Assembly (NCBI GenBank): GCA_032622095.1
Contig: CP136068.1
Coordinates: forward strand, 113,411,546 to 113,475,545
DNA: 64,000 nt
Direction of reading: 5' to 3'
Source of the DNA: Siphonodentalium dalli
Lineage: Eukaryota > Mollusca > Scaphopoda > Gadilida > Siphonodentaliidae
The notes under the pieces are model-generated. The model did no database searches, was not told the origin of the DNA, and was given only the letters and a program-made list of their open reading frames with translations. The first letter of the stretch is position 1, and each line of letters begins with the position of its first letter. This document shows positions 8,556 through 21,464 of the stretch, piece by piece. Made by a program: the position numbers and the translations under genes.

Positions 8556-8836
8556 GGGGGGAACTATGGCCCAGTACCCATCAGTGGGGGGCACTATAGC
8601 CCAGTACCCATCAGTGGGGGGCACTATAGCCCAGTACCCATCAGTGGGGGGCACTATAGCCCAGTACCCATCAGTGGGGGGCACTATAGCCCAGTAGTGG
8701 GCTATAGTGCCCCCCACTGATGGGTACTGGGCTATAGTGCCCCCCACTGATGGGTACTGGGCTATAGTGCCCCCCACTGATGGGTACTGGGCTATAGTGC
8801 CCCCCACTGATGGGTACTGGGCCATAGTGCCCCCCA
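8556..8836. repeat. giant hairpin built from a 30-bp satellite
   Basis: Four to five copies of a 30-bp unit (containing cccagtacccatcagtgggg) run in one direction to about 8694. After a 4-base centre (gtag) the same unit runs back as the exact reverse complement to 8836. The outermost unit on each side shares the same variant (tatggc/gccata), so the two arms were formed as one inverted copy, not independently. Open frames in both directions (GGTIAQYPSV repeats) are by-products. Confidence 0.95.
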
Positions 8837-8844
8837 TTACTACT

Positions 8845-11800
8845 GTGGTGGCGTAAGTTAAGTATCAACTGGAAAAAACTATAATCTAGTGTTTGGGTTT
8901 TCTAACACAGAGTGCAGGCCGGGGCCGCATGTTCGGTGACCGCCGGCCACCGCCACCCCCCCTCCATTTGTGTTGGGATTTCCTTCTATGTACGGCATTG
9001 ATAAGTCCCAACTGATTCTACTGGGATTACTGGCCCGGGGTGCAGGTTGGGTTCGAGCTTGGAGTCCTACCCGAGGGTTTTACATGTCACATCGCGATAT
9101 TACTTCTGAGTCAATATATGACGCCCATATAAAAAGCGTTAATTTATTAGTTTTTACACGGGAATATGGAAAGATTGGTTAATCCAAGGAAGTCTAGACG
9201 TATATTCTATACCTGTGTTACTCTTATCTTGACATTTTGTAAACTGCCGCAAGGTAGACTGCTCTGGACATCACTAGTGAAGTTTCCACTATCGAAGTTC
9301 AAGACAGGGGTGCCTCTATATGTGGGACCGGGGTGCGTGCATCCACCTGCTCATATATTATGGGTATCACAAAACTATTATGATATGGAACTCGTTCTTC
9401 CTGGCAACCCGCTGTAGAGGAGTCTTTCGGCCATTCGACGTTTGACAGTTAACAATAACTTATAGTTTTTAGGGACAACCCTTAAATTATATTTAGTTAT
9501 ATTAAATTTTGAGTTTGACTGCTTTTTATTATTTGGTTTTCCTTATTTTGCCTAGACATACCTTTGGGCTACAATATATTGATGTACTTAACAATCCATG
9601 TCCTAGTAACACTACCCTTGTTCTGGATACAGCAGTAATATATTTAATTTAACCCGTAAATGATGGGCAAGGGGGGTAACTAACTTTGATTATTTGTATG
9701 ACATGATGGGACGGGAGGGGTTAATGAGCACCTAACTAAGGCGTCGCGCGCCAATTACGTCATACTGATGACTCACCAACGTCATTCCCACAAACAAACT
9801 TCTGCATTAGATGTATTGGGTTCCATTTTGTCTGAAAACACTCAGATCATTTTCCATTTTTGTGGGCATGGTGGCGGCCTAATTACCAATTTACGTGTTA
9901 TGTATACATTGGACGTTGGAAACAATTCGACCTTTCAGATCAACAGATTAAGGTAACTCAATTTATTTTACTTTATAGCTCGATTCATTATTATCGGTAA
10001 TATTTATATCTATGCTCGACCTATTTTGGTATTATATCGGATTAACGATAAATCCAATTCATATATAACAAGGGAATACAAAATAACAATTACCTACTCA
10101 CATATATAATATGTATGTACACGTAACAAATAGGATAATACCGACGTGTTTTGGTGCACCATCGCGTGCGATCAATCGTTTGAAAATCTACGTGTGCTTG
10201 ATTTCGAGGTTACATTTGGCCCGTTTTTAGCTGGGGTGTAGCTTGGTAATTTTGAGCTGCACGGTTCTTTCTCTAGTGATCACATAAGGTCGGGAGCATA
10301 ATGAACCGAAACCACAAATAAACGTTCTGATTTAAGTTCGTTTAACTAGAGATGCTCTCCTTGATGACCCGGCTATATTTATTTATCGATTCCCAACATT
10401 TTAAGATACCATTTTCGGCATGATCGTAGTAAACCTTTTCCAAATTATTAAATGTTATGTTTCCTCCATGTTATCAAGCCACGCTGACAATCAAACATTA
10501 GGCTAAATCACGAAGTTGTACACAATCTGTATCTTGAAATATAGGCCTACTGCGTGGTTCTGTATATAATACAATAAAAATATACAATATAAAAAGAACC
10601 CATGTATAAAGAGCGTTACACTATGTGTTATATATGTATATTTCCTTCCAATACTATATGTCTTATATGTAGGTTTTTCCCCACTGTTTATATCCCACCT
10701 GGAACTGATATTACTGTCTTCAGTTTTCCCCATATAATATTGTATATAAACGGTTCTCAATTCTTTAAGTGCCATATATGCATATTTCAAAAAGATGGAA
10801 ACAACGGAACCTCCGATGGCTCATTAAAACAATAAAACCTTGCCAGGATAGTGTGTGGATTTCAACAATGCTATGTGTTGTTTACTCTCCGAAACTTAGC
10901 CACAGTACCAAACACATTCATTCAAATGGCGGTTGTTTGGCGGTTTACATGCGATGTGTTAAGCATATTGTTAATTTTATTATCTGGGACCCAAGCGGCC
11001 ATATACACGCATGCTAATACATGGATGTGTATTGTCTGACTACCAGTGGATACTAGTATATACATATTATCGGGCGCCCCAACTCCCGTGCGACATACAT
11101 ATATTTAGATATCAAAATCAATATGTAATCATAGAATATACCCCAAATTTCTAGCGGAGCGTGAGCATTATGGTTTTGATCTGTCCGTCCGTCGGTCCAT
11201 CCATCATTCGGTCTTGGTTTATGTGTGGTGGCGTAAGTTAAGTATCAACTGGAAAAACTATAATCTAGTGTTTTCTAACACAGAGTGCAGACCGGGGCCG
11301 CATGTTCGGTGACGGCCGGCCACCCCCCCCATTTGTGTTGGGATTTCCTTCTATGTACGGCATTGATAAGTCCCAACTGATTTTACTGGGATTACTGGCC
11401 CGGGGTGCAGGTTGGGTTCGAGCTTGGAGTCCTACCCGAGGGTTTTACATGTCACATCGCGATATTACTTCTGAGTCAATATATGACGCCCATATAAAAA
11501 GCGTTAATTTATTAGTTTTTACACGGAAATATGGAAAGATCGGTTAATCCAAGGAAGTCTAGATGTATATTCTATACCTGTGTTACTCTTATCTTGACAT
11601 TTTGTAAACTGCCGCAAGGTAGACTGCTCTGGACATCACTAGTGAAGTTTCCACTATCGAAGTTCAAGACAGGGGTGCCTCTATATGTGGGACTGTGGTG
11701 CGTGCATCCACCTGCTCATATATTATGGGTATCACAAAACTATTATGATATGGAACTCGTTCTTCCTGGCAACCCGCTGTAGAGGAGTCTTTCGGCCATT

Positions 11801-14800
11801 CGACGTTTGACAGTTAACAATAACTTATAGTTTTTAGGGACAACCCTTAAATTATATTTAGTTATATTAAATTTTGAGTTTGACTGCTTTTTATTATTTG
11901 GTTTTCCTTATTTTGCCTAGACATACCTTTGGGCTACAATATATTGATGTACTTAACAATCCATGTCCTAGTAACACTACCCTTGTTCTGGATACAGCAG
12001 TAATATATTTAATTTAACCCGTAAATGATGGGCAAGGGGGGTAACTTACTTTGATTATTTGTATGACATGATGGGACGAGAGGGGTTAACGAGCACCTAA
12101 CTAAGGCGTCGCGCGCCAATTACGTCATACTGATGACTCACCAACGTCATTCCCACAAACAAACTTCTGCATTAGATGTATTGGGTTCCATTTTGTCTGA
12201 AAACACTCAGATCATTTTCCATTTTTGTGGGCATGGTGGCGGCCTAATTACCAATTTACGTGTTATGTATACATTGGACGTTGGAAACAATTCGACCTTT
12301 CAGATCAACAGATTAAGGTAACTCAATTTATTTTACTTTATAGCTCGATTCATTATTATCGGTAATATTTATATCTATGCTCGACATATTTTGGTATTAT
12401 ATCGGATTAACGATAAATCCAATTCATATATAACAAGGGAATACAAAATAACAATTACCTACTCACATATATAATATGTATATACACGTAACAAATAGGA
12501 TAATACCGACGTGTTTTGGTGCACCATCGCGTGCGATCAATCGTTTGAAAATCTACGTGTGCTTGATTTCGAGGTTACATTTGGCCCGTTTTTAGCTGGG
12601 GTGTAGCTTGGTAATTTTGAGCTGCACGGTTCTTTCTCTAGTGATCACATAAGGTCGGGAGCATAATGAACCGAAACCACAAATAAACGTTCTGATTTAA
12701 GTTCGTTTAACTAGAGATGCTCTCCTTGATGACCCGGCTATATTTATTTATCGATTCCCAACATTTTAAGATACCATTTTCGGCATGATCGTAGTAAACC
12801 TTTTCCAAATTATTAAATGTTATGTTTCCTCCATGTTATCAAGCCACGCTGACAATCAAACATTATGCTAAATCACGAGGTTGTACACAATCTGTATCTT
12901 GAAATATAGGCCTACTGCGTGGTTCTGTATATAATACAATAAAAATATACAATATAAAAAGAACCCATGTATAAAGAGCGTTACACTATGTGTTATATAT
13001 GTATATTTCCTTCCAATACTATATGTCTTATATGTAGGTTTTTCCCCACTGTTTATATCCCACCTGGAACTGATATTACTGTCTTCAGTTTTCCCCATAT
13101 AATATTGTATATAAACGGTTCTCAATTCTTTAAGTGCCATATATGCATATTTCAAAAAGATGGAAACAACGGAACCTCCGATGGCTCATTAAAACAATAA
13201 AACCTTGCCAGGATAGTGTGTGGATTTCAACAATGCTATGTGTTGTTTACTCTCCGAAACTTAGCCACAGTACCAAACACATTCATTCAAATGGCGGTTG
13301 TTTGGCGGTTTACATGCGATGTGTTAAGCATATTGCTAATATTATTATCTGGGACCCAAGCGGCCATATACACGCATGCTAATACATGGATGTGTATTGT
13401 CTGACTACCAGTGGATACTAGTATATACATATTATCGGGCGCCCCAACTCCCGTGCGACATACATATATTTAGATATCAAAATCAATATGTAATCATAGA
13501 ATATACCCCAAATTTCTAGCGGAGCGTGAGCATTATGGTTTTGATCTGTCCGTCCGTCTGTCCATCCATCATTCGGTCTTGGTTTATGTGTGGTGGCGTA
13601 AGTTAAGTATCAACTTGAAAAACTATAATCTAGTGTTTTCTAACACAGAGTGCAGGCCGTGGCCGCATGTTCGGTGACGGCCGGCCACCCCCACACCCCC
13701 CCCCCATTTGTGTTGGGATTTCCTTCTATGTACGGCATTGATAAGTCCCAACTGATTTTACTGGGATTACTGGCCCGGGGTGCAGGTTGGGTTCGAGCTT
13801 GGAGTCCTACCCGAGGGTTTTACATGTCACATCGCGATATTACTCCTGAGTCAATATATGACGCCCATATAAAAAGCGTTAATTTATTAGTTTTTACACG
13901 GGAATATGGAAAGATCGGTTAATCCAAGGAAGTCTAGACGTATATTCTATATCTGTTACTCTTATCTTGACATTTTGTAAACTGCCGCAAGGTAGACTGC
14001 TCTGGACATCACTAGTGAAGTTTCCACTATCGAAGTTCAAGACAGGGGTGCCTCTATATGTGGGACCGGGGTGCGTGCATCCACCTGCTCATATATTATG
14101 GGTATCACAAAACTATTGTGATATGGAACTCGTTCTTCCTGGCAACCCGCTGTAGAGGAGTCTTTCGGCCATTCGACGTTTGACAGTTAACAATAACTTA
14201 TAGTTTTTAGGGACAACCCTTAAATTATATTTAGTTATATTAAATTTTGAGTTTGACTGCTTTTTATTATTTGGTTTTCCTTATTTTGCCTAGACATACC
14301 TTTGTGCTACAATATATTGATGTACTTAACAATCCATGTCCTAGTAACACTACCCTTGTTCTGGATACAGCAGTAATATATTTAATTTAACACGTAAATG
14401 ATGGGCAAGGGGGGGGGTAACTAACTTTGATTATTTGTATGACATGATGGGACGAGAGGGGTTAACGAGCACCTAACTAAGGCGTCGCGTGCCAATTACG
14501 TCATACTGATGACTCGCCAACGTCATTCCCACAAACAAACTTCTGCATTAGATGTATTGGGTTCCATTTTGTCTGAAAACACTCAGATCATTTTCCATTT
14601 TGGTGGGCATGGTGGCGGCCTAATTACCAATTTACGTATTATGTATACATTGGACTTTGGAAACAATTCGACCTTTCAGATCAACAGATTAAGGTAACTC
14701 AAATTATTTTACTTTATAGCTCGATTCATTATTATCGGTAATATTTATATCTATGCTCGACCTATTTTGGTATTATATCGGATTAACGATAAATCCAATT

Positions 14801-16490
14801 CATATATAACAAGGGAATACTAAATAACAATTACCTACTCACATATATAATATGTATATACACGTAACAAATAGGATAATACCGACGTGTTTTGGTGCAC
14901 CATCGCGTGTGATCAATCGTTTGAAAATCTACGTGTGCTTGATTTCGAGGTTACATTTGGCCCGTTTTTAGCTGGGGTGTAGCTTGGTAATTTTGAGCTG
15001 CACGGTTCTTTCTCTAGTGATCACATAAGGTCGGGAGCATAATGAACCGAAACCACAAATAAACGTTCTGATTTAAGTTCGTTTAACTAGAGATGCTCTC
15101 CTTGATGACCCGGCTATATTTATTTATCGATTCCCAACATTTTAAGATACCATTTTCGGCATGATCGTAGTAAACCTTTTCCAAATGATTAAATGTTATG
15201 TTTCCTCCATGTTATCAAGCCACGCTGACAATCAAACATTAGGCTAAATCACGAGGTTGTACACAATCTGTACCTTGAAATATAGGCCTACTGTGTGGTT
15301 CTGTATATAATACAATAAAAATATACAATATAAAAAGAACCCATTTATAAAGAGCGTTACACTATGTGTTATATATGTATATTTCCTTACAATACTTTAT
15401 GCATTATATGTAGGTTTTTCACCACTGTTTATATCCCACCTGGAACTGATATTATTGTCTTCGGTTTTCCCCATATAATATTGTATATAAACGGTTCTCA
15501 ATTCTTTTAGTGCCATATATGCATATTTCAAAAAGATGGAAACAACGGGACCTCCGATGGCTCATTAAAACAATAAAACCTTGCCAGGATAGTGTGTGGA
15601 TTTCAACAATGCTATGTGTTGTTTACTCTCCGAAACTCTCTCTCATTACCAAACACATTCATTCAAATGGCGGTTGTTTGGCGGTTTACATGCGATGCGT
15701 TAAGCATATTGTTAATATTATTATCTGGGACCCAAGCGGCCATATACACACATGCTAATACATGGATGTGTATTGTCTGACTACCAGTGGATACTAGTAT
15801 ATACATATTATCGGGCGCCCCAACTCCCGTGCGACATACATATATTTATATATCAAAATCAATATGTAATCATAGAATTTACCCCAAATTTCTAGCGGAG
15901 CGTGCGCATTATGGTTTTGATCTGTCCGGCCGTCTGTCCATCCATCATTCGGTCTTGGTTTATGTGTGGTGGCGTAAGTATCAACTGGAAAAACTATAAT
16001 CTAGTGTTTGGGTTTTCTAACACAGAGTGCAGGCCGGGGCCGCATGTTCGGTGACCGCCGGCCACCCCCACCCCCCCCCCCATTTGTGTTGGGATTTCCT
16101 TCTATTTACGGCATTGATAAGTCCCAACTGATTTTACTGGGATTACTGGCCCGGGGTGCAGGTTGGATTCGAGCTTGGAGTCCTACCCGAGGGTTTTACA
16201 TGTCACAACGCGATATTACTTCTGAGTCAATATATGACGCCCATATAAAAAGCGTTAATTTATTAGTTTTTACACGGGAATATGGAAAGATCGGTTAATC
16301 CAAGGAAGTCTAGACGTATATTCTATACCTGTGTTACTCTTATCTTGACATTTTGTAAACTGCCGCAAGGTAGACTGCTCTGGACATCACTAGTGAAGTT
16401 TCCACTATCGAAGTTCAAGACAGGGGTGCCTCTATATGTGGGACCGGGTGCGTGCATCCACCTGCTCATACATTTTGGGTATCACAAAAC
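8845..16490 (+). repeat. tandem array of a 2.37-kb unit (3 full copies + partial)
   Basis: Units begin at gtggtggcgtaag: 8845, 11225, 13590 and 15966, with periods of 2380, 2365 and 2376 bp. Copy 4 stops matching at 16490. The copies differ by scattered single bases and small indels in G and C runs, so the amplification is recent. I do not recognise the unit as any transposon. It has no terminal inverted repeat, poly-A tail or long gene. Several short frames (for example the one with YGIDKSQLILLG) are kept only because the DNA is nearly identical; one is frameshifted in copy 3. It abuts the satellite hairpin on the left. Confidence 0.93.
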
Positions 16491-16744
16491 GATACCGGCA
16501 CATAATTATGTAAATAGAAACATGACTATAAATTATGGTGCATACGGACGCGGGAGATCGTATACATGTATATGAATACCCATTGTTACAGTAATTGAAT
16601 CGTGTACGTGTGTGTTTATAGGTCAAGTCTAGTGAGGCGAAATCAGCTGTCCGGAGAGAATATGCTAAGTGCAGTCTTCGGCATTCAGGCCCGCACAGAC
16701 ATTTTGACGTATCGATATTTGCTAGCGCATGGCCAATCTCGTCC
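16491..16744. other. unassigned DNA after the array
   Basis: This is the unique sequence where copy 4 of the tandem array breaks off. No gene, repeat end or RNA could be supported. Confidence 0.3.
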
Positions 16745-17080
16745 TCGTGCTACCACGGCCGAGTAACTTTATAACCACTTGGTGACTCGAGTAGCGTTCT
16801 TTAACGTGCAAACATCGAGGCGTCTACACGGGTCAGCCATTAATGTCCGCGCCCGATCGGACAGCGTACTGAACCCACGACAACATACCTGGACACAATT
16901 TGTAATGGGGGTCGGCATTTTACATTCGGATCTGTATGCAGTGATCTCGTTTCATGAAACGTTTCAGCCTGACAAACTTGGTATCTGACTCTTTCTGTAA
17001 GAAAGCCCTGACCAGGTTGCGGTCCCCGGTCCGCTAACACGAGAGACCAGTACGCTACCTATCGGCTACCGACTTCCCTT
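16745..17080 (-). mobile_element. tRNA-derived SINE (reverse orientation)
   Basis: Read on the minus strand, a Pol III A box (TAGCCGATAGG, 17068-17058) is followed about 33 bases later by a degenerate B box (GGACCGCAACC, 17025-17015), the spacing of a tRNA gene. Downstream is a body containing tgcacgttaaagaac (about 16818-16804), a block found in the central domain of SINEs of several marine invertebrates as I remember them. No tRNA can be folded with confidence, so this is a tRNA-headed retroposon and not a tRNA gene. The 3' end is not sharply defined. Confidence 0.55.
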
Positions 17081-17119
17081 TGGTGTGATGTCGTCAGCAT
17101 TTTTTAAGGTTATGAAAAA

Positions 17120-17348
17120 TTAACGCCAAAGTCTTGGTTCCATATCCAGTTGTTGCAGCAGCGTATCCGAGGTGAGTTGCTGGGATAACTCTAGTCTGGA
17201 ATCCTGACCAACAAACAGCTCCACATTCGAGGTCAGGTACATCCGGCCACGCTCGACAAGCTTCGGCATTCTCCGTATCCTATATTTGTATGGCTCCCTA
17301 TGAATGTTCACCCACTTCGACACTAAATAAGGCAAGTGTCCTAAAATT
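17120..17348 (-). CDS. possible terminal exon of an unrecognised gene
   Basis: On the minus strand an acceptor-like aaattttag (17357-17349) is followed by an open frame of about 75 codons ending in TAA at 17122-17120. The peptide (PYKYRIRRMPKLVER, then RLELSQQLTSDTLLQQLD) has balanced codon use and no low complexity, unlike the random frames nearby. It contains no cysteine. The acceptor leaves phase 1, the same phase as the exons at 21-38 kb, so it could in principle splice to them, but the composition is quite different. I do not recognise the protein. Confidence 0.33.
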
Positions 17349-17579
17349 TAGATTATCTAACTATGTGAAAATTCGTGTAGACATTCGTTGATGTCATTAC
17401 AGTTAGAACCAAAATTAGCTGCGAGCCACTTGTTAATTTGGACGAGTCCGCCCACTGGTAAAAATACTTTATCCACATATATATTGTCTGTTACCCGAGA
17501 TCGACTTCCGAAGTCAGACTATGCCCTTATGTTAACTACATGTAGCTGAAACAGACTCATGTATATGATTCGTTCAAAT

Positions 17580-17945
17580 TTGATCTTTTAACCAGTTTGA
17601 ATTAAAAAAAATTATTTAGATTAAATTTTTTATTTTATTTTTAGATTGAACTTTGATCTGCTGTTGAACAAAAACAAATTAATAATTTGTTTTTTAAATT
17701 AATAAAAAAATTTAAATTAAATTTTTGAAAATTTACTTTTTAGATTTTTAGATTGAATCTTTAAAATTAGTTTTAATTTTTTAATTTAAATTTTAGTTTA
17801 CTTAATTAAATATTTTGTTTATTTAATTTTAAAATTTTCTTTTTAGATTTTTAAATTGAAACTTCTTGCTAAAAAAATCAAAAATTTGAAAAAAAAATTA
17901 AATTTGTTTTATTTGTTTCAATTTTTTTATTTAAAATTTAAGTTC
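17580..17945. repeat. AT-rich low-complexity tract
   Basis: About 365 bases consist almost only of A and T, with a recurring tttttagattgaa-like word, probably slippage-derived. No coding content is present. Confidence 0.8.
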
Positions 17946-19330
17946 GTTATAACATCTGCCGTGGTACCCCGAGGCACCACACCAAATTTGATTAAAATCG
18001 ATCAAGGGCTCTGGAAAAAAAATTGCACACAGACCAGAACAGACAGACAGATCACTGAACTATAATATATCGAAACCAGAGAACATACATTCGTTTTGCC
18101 ATTAAATGTGAAAATTATGACAAGTGTCATGCCAAACGAAAAAAATTGTTATAATCACGGATAAATTTATAAAATCATGCCGCAAATATAAATCTCAGTA
18201 TATTATGATTTGACAACAAAACAGTTGTTTGAACAACTTAACACTGAATGTATGCATGGATATCAAAATTAGGGTGAAGAAAGATGGCGTCGAAAAATCT
18301 CCGCAGCCAGCGGCCGGCTAGGCATCTGATTGGTCGAATATATTCTAATAAATTGCCAGTGGGCGGGACTACGCTGTGGGTGTGGCCTCTGTGGAAAGCT
18401 CCAATTTTCTTCTTGGCTGTGTCCATAGAAGTAACTATATTGTAGTTGTCCGTTATGTCATTAAAGTACCATCCGAGTGCGATTACAATATCATCATACA
18501 AGTGTTTACCAAATGAAATGAAATGTTAAAACGTTGATTTAACGAAATAACGAGCAATTAACACCCCCAGTTCATACAACGTCGTAAAACGTATAAGAAA
18601 TACCACTCAGGTGATGGCACTGTATAAAAAAGTCAGCCCAAAAACAACACCTGTCATATCTAATCTCAGAGATTGCCCAATTTTGGAACTCATGCGGCCA
18701 GCGTGTATTCTTGAAGCAGGAGGGGCATGTCCGTAACGTAATCTGGTGCACCATGGTTACATTGTGGTACGAAACTACATGTAGATTAGTTCATTTGTTT
18801 ATCCTTAATCATAACGAGAGACAGACGCGCTGGTGCAGCATTAAATATCGTTAAATTATCTCATATATGCGAGTCTCACATAGGGAGTTTCGGATATGTA
18901 ATATAATACACTGGCTTACAAGGTCAAGGTAAATATTCTTAGGCCGATATATTCTCTTTTATTAATTAGCTATAGGTTATCGGCCGCAATAAGTAGTGCT
19001 CTGGGCTTCTCCAAAATGCGACGTCGACGATTCCCGTGCGATTTTACCTTTGGATAGGAAGTTTGGTCTCGATCGGTCAACCCGTTTTCGATTCTATAAA
19101 GCACATACAGACAGACATACAGAGGTCTTCAAAATATATATGAGATATTGTAAAATTGGCAAAGTACGTCTGAATCGACAAGCTGTCTATATATGTAACG
19201 TTATTACTTATTTTATTTTTTGTTTTCTATTTTGAATTTCTATTCCAAACATATCGTAACAGTCAAGTTAGAACTTGTTTGTGAGCGCGGATAGTACACT
19301 ACGATCCCAAAATACGATTCACAGAATGAC
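17946..19330. other. unassigned intergenic/intronic DNA with two retroposon-tail-like segments
   Basis: No gene is supported. Segments near 17975-18060 (ccaaatttgattaaaatcga, then cagacagacagat) and 19060-19130 (ttggtctcgatcggtcaac, then acagacagacatacag) resemble each other and the block at 57350-57420. They look like 3' tails of a dispersed element that end in an ACAGACAG-type microsatellite. A short GC-rich patch at 18290-18400 contains two GC-box-like words but no convincing exon. Confidence 0.35.
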
Positions 19331-19612
19331 CTTGTAACCATGTCAGGCAATTTGGTTTCGCGCGGGACACAATTGGGAGTATCAAGATCAATCGAACAAC
19401 AACATCATCGTAGATTTTGCTTCAATTTATTATTTTCTCGCCATCATGAAACCATGACAGAACAGTGTCTTTATGTTGTCACCAGTGTGGGTACAATCAA
19501 TGCGTCTGCTGTCTTGCATGGGAACTAACTTGAATGATGTTGGTTTGGGTTATGTGGTGAATGATGGTCTGGAAAGAAATACAAATAAAAGTGTCAGTTT
19601 ACATCACTGAGA

Positions 19613-20365
19613 ATGTTCCCGGAATCATTTCTGAATCATGACAAAATTGAAAATCACATTGGTGACAACCCCATGTGTACTTGTGGAAGCCCTGTGGAAG
19701 AAGATGCAGACCACATTTTCATGTATTGCACCCTTTATTCACAACACCGCATAGAACTGTCACATGTTATGAGATCCTTTCGAGTCGCTTCCTACATGTA
19801 CAATGCGCTTCTAAAAGGAGATATGACTTTAACCGCCAACGAGAATTGCATTCTAACAGATACAGCTTTAAAATTCATAAAACATTTCCGGGCGACGTGC
19901 AACGAATGAGCTCCTGTAAACCCACAAAATCTGAACTCTGTACCATAAATGTACTCGCTGCCTCAATACCCTGTTATGTTACTTACTTAAACGACCCCTT
20001 TCTATTTACCATTCCCCAAACACACCAACTATCGCTTTTCCCCACCTTATACATATATATGCTGCCAGTTTGCATACTAATCATACGTATGTATAATTAT
20101 ACTTATTACCCCCATCACACAACTGATTTATAATTATTAACACCCCATGTAATATCTTATACTCACGCACTCACAATATATATATATTCTACCCGTCCTA
20201 CCAAAACCTGATATAAATCCAAAATAAATTGTTATATTTACGTTTCATGTATGATCTGCAGGGAGCGGAGGTCCACCTAAGTTTCAAAGAACATGTCCTC
20301 CAACCCCTTCTATGTTATGTATTATTATGTGTGCATTATACTAATAAAAATATGTTAAATCAAAT
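19613..20365 (+). mobile_element. 5'-truncated LINE (non-LTR retrotransposon) 3' end
   Basis: The open frame 19613-19909 carries C-x-C-x9-H-x4-C (CTCGSPVEEDADHIFMYC) followed by YSQHR. This is the zinc-binding motif at the C-terminus of many non-LTR retrotransposon reverse transcriptases. The RT and endonuclease domains are missing, so the copy is 5'-truncated, as is normal for LINEs. A non-coding 3' region follows and ends in aataaaaatatg-type A/T tail sequence near 20345-20365. The clade cannot be set from this piece. Confidence 0.65.
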
Positions 20366-20799
20366 CATTTCACATAAATCCCGATATTTTCCTTTTTGAA
20401 AATTGACCATTATAGCTGGCAAAATTATTTCGGTCTCAAAGTTAATGGACGAATTTGATGTCATTCATCAACCAACATTCCGATATCTTCCCGACCGAAC
20501 AGCGTTCCAATCGCTTCTCGATCCCCTTTTTGAAACTTGAAACCTATAATGTTTGGTTGGTGTATCTATGCAGAATTCTGGAGTCATTCCCTGGCATTAT
20601 CCGAATGTGTCGAGTATGGACTGAGGGATAAGGAATAAGGCACATAATTTAGGTTGCTGGTGCATGGGCTTGCAAATTGTTAAGAAATGCTACGACATTT
20701 CATTGGGGTATTGGAATCCGAGTCAATGAAATTATTCTCAACTCAATTCGATGGTCGATTTTTCGTGGATATTTTTTATGAGTTTCGAATTATCTTGGC
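20366..20799. other. unassigned DNA
   Basis: I see no gene, RNA or repeat boundary in this stretch. Confidence 0.3.
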
Positions 20800-20997
20800 T
20801 TGCGATTTTATACCCGTAATACTAACACAGCGTCACAAATTGTTCTGACATATTGTCTTAAAGCGGTCAGCAGAATAATTGGTCTTGCTTTTCAAAGTTC
20901 AGCCGAATTGCATCTCGAGTCAGTTATTTATATCGTTATCGTTGCTAAGTGCTTGGACATATTATATTGTGCTGACTTAATGTGCTGCGTGTGCTAG
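20800..20997 (+). mobile_element. LINE reverse-transcriptase tail fragment
   Basis: The frame contains KAVSRIIGLAFQSSAELHLESV and nearby residues that resemble the ASKIIG...LES block at the end of some LINE polyproteins. The DNA matches, in inverse orientation, 56915-57035 in this window over at least 90 bases (gcagaataattgg, aaagttcagccgaatt). It is therefore a dispersed repeat, and a LINE remnant is the best reading. Confidence 0.42.
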
Positions 20998-21087
20998 TCT
21001 CAAATTGCCGGCTTATTTTGTGAAAATAAATAAGAATATACTCGCCTGTTTTATTGGAATAAATCATCAAGAACCTATATTATAAGT

Positions 21088-21222
21088 AATGAATGTAGTG
21101 GGGTGTGTTATAGTGGGATACGGCGGTGTGGTCCTTTGTGCACATTTATTGTTCACGCATTGTGCCACAAAGACCACAGCGCCATATCCTCCAATAACAC
21201 GCACACACCCACTATATTCATT
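21088..21222. mobile_element. short palindromic (fold-back) MITE
   Basis: The two halves are inverted copies: aatgaatgtagtgg at the left and ccactatattcatt at the right, with further pairing inwards (gtgtggtc/gaccacag, tttgtg/cacaaa). The length is about 135 bases. No coding capacity. Confidence 0.65.
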
Positions 21223-21359
21223 ATTTAAATCAAGGATAGTGGTTGCGCAACTATGGTGTCACGAGATTACCATTGATCACACGATAACACCATATTGGCA
21301 TAATAGCATATGGAACACGTATTTTCTAAATGATAATATTAATATGATGCATAACTTAC

Positions 21360-21374
21360 GGTTTCCGTGCACAT
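21360..21374 (-). CDS. candidate 15-base mini-exon (paralogue of the exon at 30509)
   Basis: On the minus strand, tttaaatttcag is followed by 15 bases and then GTAAGT. With phase 1 on both sides it would encode VHGN preceded by a shared Asp codon. Both its sequence and its splice phase copy those of the exon at 30509-30526. It could be a fifth exon of the same gene or a leftover of a duplicated gene. No later exon was found to join it to. Confidence 0.35.
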
Positions 21375-21464
21375 CTGAAATTTAAGAAAATGGACGAAGA
21401 TAATAAATGACACAAGCCGCAAGGAGACCAAAACATTGATTCAATATACCTTATGCAGTGTTTG

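Noticed and set aside
8488-8868. ORFs on both strands with GGTIAQYPSV repeats
   Set aside because: They are translations of the 30-bp satellite hairpin; both strands are equally open.
8970-16298. Repeated 62-97-codon ORFs (YGIDKSQLILLG and others) in every unit of the tandem array
   Set aside because: Conservation equals that of the surrounding DNA, one frame is shifted in copy 3, and no start context or homology supports them.
17010-17075. tRNA gene on the minus strand
   Set aside because: A and B boxes are degenerate and no cloverleaf with a paired acceptor stem is evident; a SINE head explains it better.
18238-18501. 87-codon minus ORF with RGHTHSVVPPTG
   Set aside because: No splice context, domain or codon bias; a chance frame in a locally GC-richer patch.
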